Counted from the stretch's first letter, positions 24,109 to 33,796 are shown. The stretch: DNA of 64,000 nt from Pedobacter faecalis (GCF_030182585.1 NZ_JARXOW010000001.1:1984001-2048000); one strand, 5' to 3'. Notes: generated from the sequence alone by a model not told the origin. A program made the numbers and translations.

Positions 24109-25557
24109 TTAAATTTGTTCTTTATAACCAGGATTTTGATGACCTCTTAGAGACGGGTTATATAGGAATTCATAATACGGTATTGGAGCAAGGGCTTTAT
24201 AACCTGCCCATGTACCACCTTTTACGGGAGCAACTTCCGTCATAACACTGTCTATGATCCCCGTACGTTTTAAATCAAGCCAACGGTGTCCCCATTCGCA
24301 AAATAATTCGACTTGACGTTCATGATAAATTGCATCTAAAATTTGCTTTTGAGTGGATCCGGAAAAATTCGATAATCCAGCGCGGTTTCTAATCATATTT
24401 AAGTCACTTTCAGCACTGTTGATTCCGAAAAGATTGTTATTATGAGCCCTTGCCTCTGCTCGTATCAAATATTGTTCACTCAGGCGCAAAACCATCAAAT
24501 ATTCTGATTGTTCTTGTGTTGAGTTTCCCCTACCAACTTTATACTTGTAAGGCACTTGATAAGTCGTACCTAAATTTGTACGATTAGTAATCCATTGAGA
24601 TTTCCTTTGATCTCCACTTTCAAATGAACTCATCAAAAAAGAGCTTGCTGCAGCTAGAAATCTCGTCGATGTAAGATAGAGTAAGGCATCTGACGTGTTT
24701 GTACCATTGTTATTTAATAAGTTTGGTTGCAGCTGCCAGATGGCCTCTCTGCTATTTTTAAGAAATACATCATTCAGTGGAGTAAGTTCATATAATCCAC
24801 TATTCTCTAATACCTTTGTGGCCGCCACTTCTGCCCTGTTCCAATCCTCGCTATATAAATAAATCCTTGCTAATAGCGCTTGGACTGCTCCTCTGTTAGG
24901 TCGAATTCTTTCAGGAATACTACTTATTCGCAATCTAGCATCAAGATACTGATCCTTCAGTAGCTCGTCAGCGCTATTCAAATCATTTATAATTTGTTTG
25001 TAGACAATCTTTTTGTCCGTTCTGGGAATGTTGGAGTTAATCTTATAGTTAGTTGTAAGCACGAGAGGCACATCGCCATAAAAGTTAACAAGATAGAAAT
25101 ATGCAAAACTCCTAGCGAATTTCGCTTCACCCAATAGTATATTTCTAGTTTCAGAATTTAAAGATTCAGTATTTTCCAACCCTTCAATAATAGAATTCAC
25201 AGGAAAGATAAAATCTTTATAAACCGTACTCCAAATATCGAATGGCATAGTATTGAGGTCATTCCGATAAAGAAACAGGTCTGAGAAACTGATTAATTCA
25301 TCCGCTAAATATCCTGACTGGACTGATAGAGATGAATTTACTGATGGGCTACCACCACCCAATCTTGGATTTGTTGTAATAGTGGCGTAAAGACCCGTCA
25401 TAGTTGAGATCGCCAGGCTTTCATTTTCAAATACCAGAGCTTTAGATGAGCTATCAATCGGCGGGTCGATCTCAATAAATTTTTTGCATCCCATAACGGT
25501 AGCAAAAAAGCCAACCATCAGGAATAATTTGATATGAAGTAAATGATTCTTTTTCAT
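24109..25557 (-). CDS. SusD/RagB-like nutrient-binding lipoprotein
   Basis: 482 residues. Lipoprotein signal ends at 'FFATVMGCKKFIEIDPP' with the lipidated Cys. The SusD fold is shown by the helical TPR-like scaffold: 'LLGEAKFARSFAYFYLVNFY' followed by 'GDVPLV', 'RGAVQALLARIYLYSEDWNR', and the C-terminal 'EQYLIRAEARAHNN' plus 'DAIYHERQVELFCEWGHRWL' then 'DLKRTG', which is the family's closing signature. It caps the SusC channel at the cell surface and binds the substrate. It starts 4 bp after the SusC stop. Confidence 0.95.
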   Translation of the reverse strand: MKKNHLLHIKLFLMVGFFATVMGCKKFIEIDPPIDSSSKALVFENESLAISTMTGLYATITTNPRLGGGSPSVNSSLSVQSGYLADELISFSDLFLYRNDLNTMPFDIWSTVYKDFIFPVNSIIEGLENTESLNSETRNILLGEAKFARSFAYFYLVNFYGDVPLVLTTNYKINSNIPRTDKKIVYKQIINDLNSADELLKDQYLDARLRISSIPERIRPNRGAVQALLARIYLYSEDWNRAEVAATKVLENSGLYELTPLNDVFLKNSREAIWQLQPNLLNNNGTNTSDALLYLTSTRFLAAASSFLMSSFESGDQRKSQWITNRTNLGTTYQVPYKYKVGRGNSTQEQSEYLMVLRLSEQYLIRAEARAHNNNLFGINSAESDLNMIRNRAGLSNFSGSTQKQILDAIYHERQVELFCEWGHRWLDLKRTGIIDSVMTEVAPVKGGTWAGYKALAPIPYYEFLYNPSLRGHQNPGYKEQI

Positions 25558-25561
25558 GATT

Positions 25562-28500
25562 TTATAAGCCTAATGAAAGTCCAAAAGATAAAGTCCTCAA
25601 GGGAGGCAAACTAGCAACATCCTGAGTCTCGGGATCAAACCCCTTATATTTTGTCAGCGTAAGGAGATTTTGAGCCTGCGTGAATAAACGTAGATTCTTA
25701 ATATATCCCTTTTTTATAATAAAAGGTGGTAGATCGTAAGATAATGCAACATTCTTTAATCGTATAAAGGATGCGTCAACCCAAGCTCGATCGCTGGATG
25801 AAATCCTATAATATGCATCAACAGCTTCATTAAACCCTTGTTGACTAAATTTTTGTATGCTCTTTTTATCTCCTATATTCCTCCAGTTATTGTAGTTTTC
25901 CACTAATTGATTTTTAGGTACCCCAGGATTCAAAAAAATCAGGTTGTGCAGCGGATTATATCCTAATTGCTTCGTGACCTGGACAAAAAAATCAACTCTA
26001 AAAGAACTGTAGCTAATGCTATTCGATAACCCTCCTTGAAACTTCGGAGCAATGTTGACCTTCTTAGAATAGGCAAATGCATCTGCTTCGGTAGTTATGG
26101 TACCAGCTTTTGTGAGAAATTGATACAGCCCGGTTGCGGGATCAACTCCTTTAAACTCGTATGCCCCAACAAAACCATTGAACGGTTTTCCTATCGGACT
26201 TTCTCCTCTTTCTGAATAATACAGCAAAGAAGGTGAATTCATAACAAAACTCTCAGGAATAGCTAAAAGCCTATTACCTAACATCCCGAATGTCAAAGAA
26301 GAATTCCAATTAAATTTTGGTGTCTTAATATTTACACTATTAATTATAAGTTCGTAACCACTATTTCGAATTGTAGCCAACTGATTTTCAACAACAGACA
26401 GTCCTCCGGCAGTGAATGGCAATGTCCTACCGCCCAACTGACTGGATGATTTGTGTCGGAAATAAGTAGCATTAATTATAAATTTATCTTTGAACAAACC
26501 TAATTCGATCCCGACCTCAGCTTTACGAATGCTTTCCCAGTGATAATCAGGATTTGTAACCCCCATAGTTAATAACGGTCTTAATCCCTGGTATAGAACA
26601 TTGTTCATAGTGGTATATTGTTCAACATATTTGTAATCTCCTATCCCATCATTTCCACTGCTTCCCAAGCTCGCCCGAATTTTTCCAAAACTTAAAATGG
26701 AACTTGCTGACTTAAAAAAACTTTCATTACTAAAAATCCATGCCGTACCGACCGACGCAAAATTTCCGAACTGATTACCGGGTCCGAATCGGCTGCTGCC
26801 GTCTCTTCTCGTGCTGACATTTAGGAGGTATCTATTTTGCAGTATATAATTTGCCCTGCTGTATACGCCAAAATATTTGTACTGAGAGCTTCTATTTATT
26901 GCATTAGTTGAAAATGCGGCGCCTAAGCTATTTAAGAGTGCATCATTCGTATATCCTGATCCATTTATCCATTCATTTTCGACGTTCTGGCTTTGCAGTG
27001 TGGCACCGACCAAAATATCCAACTTTGACCCTTTAAAAACTTTAGAGTAATTCACTTGTGGATCCACATTCAATGATGTTGCTAGGCTATTTGTGAAATT
27101 TGATTGTCCAGTAACATATTCCCAAATACCCGGGTCTTGCGCAGCTATCGTTTCAAAATATTTGCTATTTGTTCGAACCTCGTTGAAACCAATAGTAGCT
27201 TTAACTTTTAGCTCAGAAGTCGCTTGATACCCAATATCAACCGTTGAACGCAAGTTGTTGGCTTTTGAACTATTAGGATTCAACATTCCAGCATACGGAT
27301 TAGCCCACGAAGCCAGTCCAGTCAGAGGATCAGTCTCCCAGTTTAATCCGCCCCTTTTATTGAAAATGTCAGGAGCATTTGGAGGCAATGTTAGTGCTGT
27401 AACAACCGATGTTTGTATTGGAGTCTTTGACTTATTACTGCTATACCCTCCATTTAAGTTGAACTGAAATTTTCCGCCTCTTGATTTTCCAGAAATGCTA
27501 ATGTTTCCCGTTCCAGTTTGCCAATTCGAATCTCCAGGAAAGACAAAACCCTGCGTATTGTATCCACCACTTAAGAAGTATTGAATCATTGACGTCCCCC
27601 CAGAAATAGATCCCTGAAAATTATAGGTTCGAGCACTTTTTCCTAGAAGCTCCTCTTGCCAATCAGTATATTTCTTTTGATCCCATAGTGATAAGTCTAC
27701 AGCATACCCAGGTTCATAGGGGTTAGTCGTTTGGATCTCAACACCGTCGTTTTTAAATGCTTCTCTTCTCATTTCCAAATACTGCGCAGTATTGAGTAAT
27801 GGTATTTTCTTTACAACGGAAGATAATCCAAATTGGCCATTCATATTTATCTTTGTCTCTCCTGGATTTCCTTTTCTGGTTGTGATTAGGATTACCCCAT
27901 TTCCACCTCTCGATCCATATATAGAAGTCGCATCAGCATCTTTGAGTATGTCGACTGATTCAATATCACTAAGATTTAACAATGAAAGTGAGGATAAAGC
28001 ACCTCCCGAAAATAGATTATAATAGCCCGGGTCAACATTGTTTGAAAGCGGTACGCCATCAACTATTATCAGTGGCTCACTTGATGTCCCCATTAGACTA
28101 CTCTGACCTCTTAGTTGAGTCTTTAAAGGCGCACCTGGAAGTCCGCTTGTAGGAGTGACTGACAAGTTAGGAATACGTCCTATTAATGCGCTTAAGGGAT
28201 TATCCACCGGATTTAATAATAAATCATCTCCTTTTATGGTAGAAATATTTCCTGTGCTTAGCCTTCTAGAGGTCTTACCGTAGGCCATAATTTGTATTTC
28301 GTCCAGTTTAGAACTACTTAGCTTCAACTGCACGTACACAAAATCCTTTTTTACTTTTTGTTCCTTTGGAACATAACCCAAGAAAGAAACAACCAATACT
28401 GCATCTTCCTTTACATTCTTTATATAAAAATCGCCGTTCGCCAAAGTATGAGTACCTTTTCCACCCTTCACACTTACCGTCGCTCCTGCTAGGCCGTTGC

Positions 28501-28933
28501 CTAAGGAATCCACCACTTTACCTCGTACGTCAATCGCTTGAAATCGGGCGATGATCCGGTCTATGACGGATTCTTCTTTGGGTTTGAGGCTGATGTTTTT
28601 GTCGTCGAGGCTGTATTCCAGGTTTTGGCTGTTGCTGATGACGTCGAGGACTTTGTTGAGTTCGGTGTTTCTGAAGTTGACGTCGAGTTTGGCTTCTTTG
28701 TTTACTTTGTTTTCGGCGTATACTACGTAATAGCCGGTTTGTTTCCTGATCTCGCTGAAGATCTCTTCGAGTGTTGCGCCTTTTTTGCTGTAGGTGATTT
28801 TCTGGGCAAATCCGGCGGCGCTTACCTGCATCAGGCAGGCGGTCATTATGATGATGATGAGTTTCATAATGAGTAATATTTTGGGCGGCAGCCATGCTTG
28901 TGACAGCCGCAAGTTAAAAGCAGTTTTTTTCAT
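25562..28933 (-). CDS. SusC/RagA TonB-dependent outer membrane transporter with STN domain
   Basis: 1123 residues. After a signal peptide comes a secretin/TonB N-terminal (STN) domain at about 45-130 ('GATLEEIFSEIRKQTGYYVV'), which transmits signals to a FecR anti-sigma factor. A carboxypeptidase-like CarbD region follows ('VRGKVVDSLGNGLAGATVSV'), then the plug ('LIIVDGVPL', 'DIESVDILKDADATSIYGSR' then 'GGNGVILITTRKG') and a 22-strand barrel ending in 'LRTLSFGLSLGL'. It imports oligosaccharides or glycopeptides with SusD. The STN domain and the FecR gene upstream indicate sigma/anti-sigma control. 28934-29167 holds the leader with no further gene. Confidence 0.95.
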   Translation of the reverse strand: MKKTAFNLRLSQAWLPPKILLIMKLIIIIMTACLMQVSAAGFAQKITYSKKGATLEEIFSEIRKQTGYYVVYAENKVNKEAKLDVNFRNTELNKVLDVISNSQNLEYSLDDKNISLKPKEESVIDRIIARFQAIDVRGKVVDSLGNGLAGATVSVKGGKGTHTLANGDFYIKNVKEDAVLVVSFLGYVPKEQKVKKDFVYVQLKLSSSKLDEIQIMAYGKTSRRLSTGNISTIKGDDLLLNPVDNPLSALIGRIPNLSVTPTSGLPGAPLKTQLRGQSSLMGTSSEPLIIVDGVPLSNNVDPGYYNLFSGGALSSLSLLNLSDIESVDILKDADATSIYGSRGGNGVILITTRKGNPGETKINMNGQFGLSSVVKKIPLLNTAQYLEMRREAFKNDGVEIQTTNPYEPGYAVDLSLWDQKKYTDWQEELLGKSARTYNFQGSISGGTSMIQYFLSGGYNTQGFVFPGDSNWQTGTGNISISGKSRGGKFQFNLNGGYSSNKSKTPIQTSVVTALTLPPNAPDIFNKRGGLNWETDPLTGLASWANPYAGMLNPNSSKANNLRSTVDIGYQATSELKVKATIGFNEVRTNSKYFETIAAQDPGIWEYVTGQSNFTNSLATSLNVDPQVNYSKVFKGSKLDILVGATLQSQNVENEWINGSGYTNDALLNSLGAAFSTNAINRSSQYKYFGVYSRANYILQNRYLLNVSTRRDGSSRFGPGNQFGNFASVGTAWIFSNESFFKSASSILSFGKIRASLGSSGNDGIGDYKYVEQYTTMNNVLYQGLRPLLTMGVTNPDYHWESIRKAEVGIELGLFKDKFIINATYFRHKSSSQLGGRTLPFTAGGLSVVENQLATIRNSGYELIINSVNIKTPKFNWNSSLTFGMLGNRLLAIPESFVMNSPSLLYYSERGESPIGKPFNGFVGAYEFKGVDPATGLYQFLTKAGTITTEADAFAYSKKVNIAPKFQGGLSNSISYSSFRVDFFVQVTKQLGYNPLHNLIFLNPGVPKNQLVENYNNWRNIGDKKSIQKFSQQGFNEAVDAYYRISSSDRAWVDASFIRLKNVALSYDLPPFIIKKGYIKNLRLFTQAQNLLTLTKYKGFDPETQDVASLPPLRTLSFGLSLGL

Positions 28934-29167
28934 ACTTTTACTTTGGGTTTAAGTTTAATCGATAAATGGTTCGCACAATTGTTTTTGGGTTTGCTTAGGC
29001 CCGCCCGCCGGGTGGTGTTCCCGCACCATTCGGCTTCTTGTTCCTGATACCCCTTTCTGCTTCTGCTAACTTCGCTGTCGTAAATGTCTTTTCATGTTTT
29101 TTTGGTTAGTTTGGTTTATATTCTGTTTATGGTTTGATTCTATATTTGTTGTTTAACTTTCTCTGGC

Positions 29168-30415
29168 TTATTCTTTAACTAGTATGGTTTTCCCTTTAAT
29201 CTCAAAGCGCACAGCGCCGGTGTTTTCCAGGGTTTTGAGCATACGGCTCACATTGTCGTTTCTGGATACCGCACCTCCTATCGGTACCTTTTTCAGGCTT
29301 TCTTTCTCGTAGCTTACGCTTACGTTATACCACCTGGCTATCTGCCGCATCACTTCCTCCAGCGGGGTGTTGTTGTACGCAAAGCTTCCGTTCTTCCAGG
29401 CTACCGCCTCTTCGGTGTTCACCTCCGCTACGCGCAGGTTTTGGTTGGGGGTTAGCATGGCCTGCTGACCAGGCTTTAACAGTACTTCGCGCATGGCCAG
29501 GGCCTGCTTGCTCAGGCCCGGTAATGACACGGGTACTGCAGCCCACGGCATCACTTTAACACTTCCCTCCAGGAGGGTCGTCTTAATATTCGCCTCATCG
29601 GCATAGCCGTTAATGTTGAAATGGGTACCCAATACCTCTACCCTTTGGGCTATTCTATCATCCAATTTTTTGACGTTTACTACAAAGGGTTGCTTTTTGT
29701 TCCTAAAAACTTCAAAGTAGGCTTCGCCACTTAATCGAACTTCCCGCGCGACTAACCCATCGAAGGAGCCGGGAAATTCGATTTTCGAAGCAGCGTTAAG
29801 CCATACCTTCGTTCCATCCGGTAAGGTAATGTGGTAAGTTTGTCCGCGAGCGGTAGCGGCCGTCATCTCGAGCGCAGCGAGAGATCCCTTGTCCAGGAGA
29901 TCCCTCCCTTCGGTTCGGGATGACGATTGGCCGGTTCGGGATGACGAGTCCATAACCGACGTACCGTCGGTATAAGTAATGCCATTGCCAATCACCACAC
30001 CTTCTTTGGCTTCACTTAGTGCGATCGTCTTCCCGTTCGCCAGAGTAATCGTTGCGCCAAAGGTTCCGGGTTTGATGTCCGTGGCATAGTTATGCTCGGT
30101 GTTGTTACTGGTCTTGCTTGTATCTCTATAATTAAAAAACCACAACCCGAATATTATGGCCGCTACCGCAGCTGCCGATACTGCAATGCGCGGCCACAAT
30201 CGGGTTATACGAGGTTCTTTATTTGAATTCAGATAACTTTCATTCAAACGCATCAGAATCGCTTCTTTCCGCGCCTGCAATTGCTCATCACTAATGCTGC
30301 TGCGCTCCTCTTCCGGAAGGCTCAGGTACCAGCCATCAAGGATCGCCTCATCCTCGGGGCTCAGCCTCCCCTGGCGAAATCTATTGATCAGTTCCTGTGC
30401 TTTCTTTGTATCCAT
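29168..30415 (-). CDS. FecR-family anti-sigma factor
   Basis: 415 residues: cytoplasmic N-terminus ('ELINRFRQGRLSPEDEAILD'), one transmembrane helix ('PRIAVSAAAVAAIIFGLWFF'), the FecR domain ('ITLPDGTKVWLNAASKIEFP', 'REVRLSGEAYFEVFRNKKQP') and a C-terminal DUF4974/STN-interacting domain ('LEEVMRQIARWYNVSVSYEK'). It relays occupancy of the neighbouring SusC to an ECF sigma factor. No sigma gene lies next to it; an AraC-type gene occupies the upstream position. A palindromic repeat has been accommodated in frame (29861-29947), adding about 30 residues ahead of the FecR domain, an insertion the family does not normally have. Confidence 0.92.
   Translation of the reverse strand: MDTKKAQELINRFRQGRLSPEDEAILDGWYLSLPEEERSSISDEQLQARKEAILMRLNESYLNSNKEPRITRLWPRIAVSAAAVAAIIFGLWFFNYRDTSKTSNNTEHNYATDIKPGTFGATITLANGKTIALSEAKEGVVIGNGITYTDGTSVMDSSSRTGQSSSRTEGRDLLDKGSLAALEMTAATARGQTYHITLPDGTKVWLNAASKIEFPGSFDGLVAREVRLSGEAYFEVFRNKKQPFVVNVKKLDDRIAQRVEVLGTHFNINGYADEANIKTTLLEGSVKVMPWAAVPVSLPGLSKQALAMREVLLKPGQQAMLTPNQNLRVAEVNTEEAVAWKNGSFAYNNTPLEEVMRQIARWYNVSVSYEKESLKKVPIGGAVSRNDNVSRMLKTLENTGAVRFEIKGKTILVKE
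29861..29947. repeat. Palindromic dispersed-type repeat inserted in the fecR gene
   Basis: The stretch starts CGTCATCTCGAGCGCAGCGA and contains GAGAGATCC, then TTCGGGATGACG twice (ending near 29934 and 29946). The outer CGTCATC and GATGACG are inverted, and TCTCGAGCGCAGCGAGAGA is itself a hairpin. This is the look of REP/BIME-like repeats scattered in many bacterial genomes. Here it sits inside a reading frame, which it leaves open. Confidence 0.6.
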
Positions 30416-30490
30416 AGTGTTCAGGGAATATTAATTTTCTCCCCTTATACCTACACTACAGTTCAGACCGCCCTTGGTAGTAGATTTATT

Positions 30491-31528
30491 TTAAATTTTT
30501 TTTTCACCTTGCTTCAGCTTTTTCATCGCCGCATAAAACGTCGTCCGCGAGTTGAAACCTGCGCTGAATGCGATAGTCTGCATATCGCCCCTGCCATAGC
30601 TGCCAGAGTTTAATAATCTCTCCGCCTCTTCTGCTCTCAGGCCATTAACATACGAATAGAAATTCATACCGAAACCCTGGTTCAACACCAATGATAGTTC
30701 ATGGGTACTAATGCCGATCCTATCGGCCAGCATTTTTAGGTTTAATGCCGGATCAAGGTATGGCTTTTCTTGCTCCACGACCAACGCCACGCGCTTTTTC
30801 AACAGATCAATTTGTGGCGGGGTCAGGCGCTGCGAATCTGAAGAGGCCTTAGGCTTATGATCTAATAGCGCAACTTCCCTGGGATAAACGATGCGTTGCC
30901 GTAGCGCAGCAGAAATAAAATAGAGGGTCAAGCCCAGACAAATGAGATAGAGTATGCTATCCGCGGCTGGCAGACGCCTGAATGCAAGCCACATGACCGC
31001 GATTACTACAGGAGCATATACTAAATTACGAAGCCAGCTCAGATCGGATGCCTTATCTGCCAGCAACTGCCGTATTCGCTGCTTGTGGGCATATAACAAC
31101 CGGAGATTCAGCACGCCATAAACCAGGCCCTGCATGAAAAAGAAATAGCGGACAAAAAATGCTGTCCAGGAAGGGAGATTGTCCTTGCCCGACAAGGTAA
31201 AAAAAGCAAACAGCAGGGCCGGCAGAAAATGTAGCGTCAATAATAACGATGGCTTTTTCGATTGAACAAATGAATAAACAGCCATATACAAGCTAGGGAA
31301 AATCGCCCAGCGCGACCACTCCGACAGGTAGATCAGGTAAAAATTCGACGAAGTATTTTGTTCAAGCAGCAACTGGATAAACAATAAACTTAAGGCGAGA
31401 AAGAAAGCCGCCAGCCATCGGTTAGCCACGCTATTGTTGCGGACTAAGCCCGACAGAAGTAGAAAGGCAGCAAGGAACAAACTTCCGGCACAAATTGATG
31501 ATATGACTAAAGGGATAGATTGATCCAT
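30491..31528 (-). CDS. Membrane-anchored AraC-family transcriptional regulator
   Basis: 345 residues from the ATG at 31528, which directly precedes the first membrane helix ('SIPLVISSICAGSLFLAAFL'); an upstream ATG (31615) gives an unlikely extension. Six to seven transmembrane helices occupy residues 5-220, then a cytoplasmic AraC domain: 'PALNLKMLADRIGISTHELS' (first HTH), 'GMNFYSYVNGLRAEEAERLL', and 'MQTIAFSAGFNSRTTFYAAM' then 'KKLKQG' (second HTH). Such 7TM-AraC proteins are typical of Bacteroidota. It lies upstream of fecR on the same strand and diverges from the DoxX-like gene, so either may be a target. Confidence 0.85.
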   Translation of the reverse strand: MDQSIPLVISSICAGSLFLAAFLLLSGLVRNNSVANRWLAAFFLALSLLFIQLLLEQNTSSNFYLIYLSEWSRWAIFPSLYMAVYSFVQSKKPSLLLTLHFLPALLFAFFTLSGKDNLPSWTAFFVRYFFFMQGLVYGVLNLRLLYAHKQRIRQLLADKASDLSWLRNLVYAPVVIAVMWLAFRRLPAADSILYLICLGLTLYFISAALRQRIVYPREVALLDHKPKASSDSQRLTPPQIDLLKKRVALVVEQEKPYLDPALNLKMLADRIGISTHELSLVLNQGFGMNFYSYVNGLRAEEAERLLNSGSYGRGDMQTIAFSAGFNSRTTFYAAMKKLKQGEKKI

Positions 31529-31643
31529 TGCAGGGGCTTTTGTTAAGATGTAAATATACGACGCTATCCAGACGGAAAGTACGTTTGGATACAGCCGGAC
31601 AAAAATTTGGGACACAATACTTGTTTTGCAGAAAAACGATCAC

Positions 31644-32669
31644 ATGAAATTTTCCTCAAAACTATTGCTTGGCCTGCTGTCGGCATTCTTAGTAGCACTG
31701 ACTTATCGCCGTCTGGCCTCGAAATATATCAGCGATATCATCCCGCTTCACATCATTCATATCCTGGCTTACCTGCCGCTGCTTACCGCGCTCATCATAG
31801 TGTTTATCTGGCAAACCCGTGAAAACAAAGGTCTAAAGCCGAGATATGAATTATGGTTCAGACAGGTGATGGCATTTAGCCTGGGGGTTGATCTGGCAAT
31901 GTTCGGCCTTCAGAAGCTTCAGAAACTTCAGATGATTGTGCCGCTGGGAAAATTAGACGAGCCATTCTCCAGCTTTTCAGGCTATGACCTGGTTTGGGCA
32001 TTCTTCCGTTATTCCTATCCCTTCACATCGGTGGTCGCGATCTTGCAGATTGCTTCAGCTGCGCTGATCCTATTTGGGAGAACCCGGTTGTTAGGGTGTC
32101 TGATCGCTTTACCTCTTTTGGTATTCATCACGCTCGTGGATTTGTTTTATGCTATGCCGGCAGGCGTACTCTTACACGGCGCCGTATTCTTAACAGCAGT
32201 CGTTTATTTTATTTGCACGGATGCTACCCATCTATGGCCGTTGCTCCTGAACAGGTCTCGTCATTCCGTAACTCCGCTAAAGTGGCTATGGCCGGTATTG
32301 TTCATCCTGGTGTTGCTGTTCTGCACCATCCGCCTTCGTCACCCCAACAGGCATCCCGAACTCACCGGCAAATACAGGGTAGAACACCTCACAATAAACG
32401 GAATAGCTTACCAGGCCAAAAGCTCTACCGACAGTGTATTAACGCATGTTTACCTGGACCTGGACAACGAGGTCGTGTTCAAATGGAACGATTACCGCAG
32501 GCAGCGCATAGGGCACTATGCGTTGGATGGCAATCGCATTACCATGAAATGGCAATATCCTGCAAGCGCAACAGGCGCGTTCAAAGGCAATATCAGGCAG
32601 CAGGGCGAGCGACTACATCTCGATGGTGTCATGGATGGTCAGCGCTTTACGATGCTCCTGATAAAATGA
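31644..32669 (+). CDS. DoxX-like membrane protein with C-terminal soluble domain
   Basis: 341 residues from the ATG at 31644 (a TTG at 31626 is also possible). Six or seven hydrophobic helices occur in the first 230 residues ('HIIHILAYLPLLTALIIVFI', 'LLGCLIALPLLVFITLVDLF'), a layout resembling DoxX/MauE-type proteins. After the last helix, a soluble domain of about 100 residues has a lipocalin-like strand pattern ('GKYRVEHLTINGIAYQAKSS', 'YALDGNRITMKWQYPASATG'). Function unknown; related proteins are linked to redox stress. Divergent from the membrane AraC regulator, with 116 bp between the start codons, which suggests shared control. Confidence 0.6.
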   Translation: MKFSSKLLLGLLSAFLVALTYRRLASKYISDIIPLHIIHILAYLPLLTALIIVFIWQTRENKGLKPRYELWFRQVMAFSLGVDLAMFGLQKLQKLQMIVPLGKLDEPFSSFSGYDLVWAFFRYSYPFTSVVAILQIASAALILFGRTRLLGCLIALPLLVFITLVDLFYAMPAGVLLHGAVFLTAVVYFICTDATHLWPLLLNRSRHSVTPLKWLWPVLFILVLLFCTIRLRHPNRHPELTGKYRVEHLTINGIAYQAKSSTDSVLTHVYLDLDNEVVFKWNDYRRQRIGHYALDGNRITMKWQYPASATGAFKGNIRQQGERLHLDGVMDGQRFTMLLIK

Positions 32670-32748
32670 AATCGCAGTCATCAATAACCGGTTATAATTT
32701 GTCTGTTTTCTTGAAAAGCAATTAAACTTGCCGTTCAATTAAACAATC

Positions 32749-33657
32749 ATGGAGAAACACACCAAATACATTAATCCATTCGTCGACTTTGCTTTCAAAC
32801 GTATCTTCGGAACTGAGCCCAACAAAGACCTGCTGATTGAGTTCCTTAACGCAATCTTCAACGGCCGTAAGACCATCGTAGATCTGATGTACAGTAAAAC
32901 GGAATACCTTGGCGACAACACCGAGGAAGCTAAGACACTCTTCGACCTGCTTTGCACCGGCGAGAATGGCGAAAAATTCCTGATCGAAGTGCAGCACAGC
33001 AGTCCGGTTAACTTTAAAAAACGAAGTATATATTATACCTCGAGGCTGATCAGCGAACAGGCACCTAAAGGCGAAATGCGTCAATGGAAATATAACATCA
33101 GCGAAGTCTATTTCATCGCTATCATAGATGCGGCAGAACCGAAAAGCACTCCCGACAAGATTTTGAACGACTCCCGCTATCTGCATGATATTTGCTTGTG
33201 TTACAGGGAAACCGGCGAAATATTTTACGAACACCTTGGGTATACTTATATTGATTTCAGTAATTTTGTAAAGACCGAAGCCGAATGTAACGGAGAGCTC
33301 GACAAATGGTTATTCAATCTCAAACACCTGGAGGAAATGGATCATCTCCCGCCCCACCTGAGGAAAACCATCTTTGAAAAGCTCTATAAGGTGGCCGAAT
33401 ACGCTAAGCTAACTAAGGAGGAACAGAAAATGTACGATCAGGACTTAAAACGCAAATGGGACAATGCCGCTGTACTAGCTCAGGCTGAAGAAACCGGCGA
33501 AGCGCGAGGCGAAGCAAGAGGTATCGCAAAGGGAAAGTTAGAGGGAAAGCGTGAGGAGAAACTTGAACTGGCCAGAGTATTCAAGAAAAAAGGTATTGCG
33601 CTGGATTTGATCGCTGAAGGGACCGGCCTTTCAATTCAGGAGATCGAAAAGTTATAG
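32749..33657 (+). CDS. Rpn-family PD-(D/E)XK nuclease (transposase-like)
   Basis: 302 residues. The start is typical of the family: 'INPFVDFAFKRIFGTEPNKD' and 'LLIEFLNAIFNGRK'. The nuclease core has 'TLFDLLCTGENGEKFLIEVQ' followed by HSS, where Asp and Glu-x-Gln replace the (D/E)xK signature as in the PDDEXK_2 family, then 'KKRSIYYTSRLISEQ'. The C-terminal part is charged and ends in a repetitive 'GEARGEARGIAKGKLEGKRE' coiled-coil and a short HTH-like tail ('LIAEGTGLSIQEIEKL'). These proteins promote recombination or act as defence nucleases. A paralogue remnant lies at 36808-37204 with a shared leader. Confidence 0.8.
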   Translation: MEKHTKYINPFVDFAFKRIFGTEPNKDLLIEFLNAIFNGRKTIVDLMYSKTEYLGDNTEEAKTLFDLLCTGENGEKFLIEVQHSSPVNFKKRSIYYTSRLISEQAPKGEMRQWKYNISEVYFIAIIDAAEPKSTPDKILNDSRYLHDICLCYRETGEIFYEHLGYTYIDFSNFVKTEAECNGELDKWLFNLKHLEEMDHLPPHLRKTIFEKLYKVAEYAKLTKEEQKMYDQDLKRKWDNAAVLAQAEETGEARGEARGIAKGKLEGKREEKLELARVFKKKGIALDLIAEGTGLSIQEIEKL

Positions 33658-33666
33658 TAGGTAAAC

Positions 33667-33735
33667 TTTTCACGGGCATTCAAAAAAGTCTACGGAAAAC
33701 CTCCATTGCAATTGGTACAGGATTTAAGGAAATGA
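33667..33735 (+). pseudogene. AraC-family C-terminal remnant
   Basis: Directly after the Rpn gene the plus strand encodes 'FSRAFKKVYGKPPLQLVQDL' then RK and TGA. This is the conserved end of the second HTH of an AraC regulator, and there is no gene in front of it. The remainder has been lost, presumably when the Rpn gene inserted. Confidence 0.5.
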
Positions 33736-33796
33736 CACTACTTAACAATGCTTAATATTATTAGCATTTTTGTATAAAACGCCTAAAATATTAAGC

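Noticed and set aside
28530..28895. Frames on both strands inside the susC 5' end
   Set aside because: Low-complexity, Arg/Gln- or Val/Phe-rich translations that follow the strand asymmetry of the real gene.
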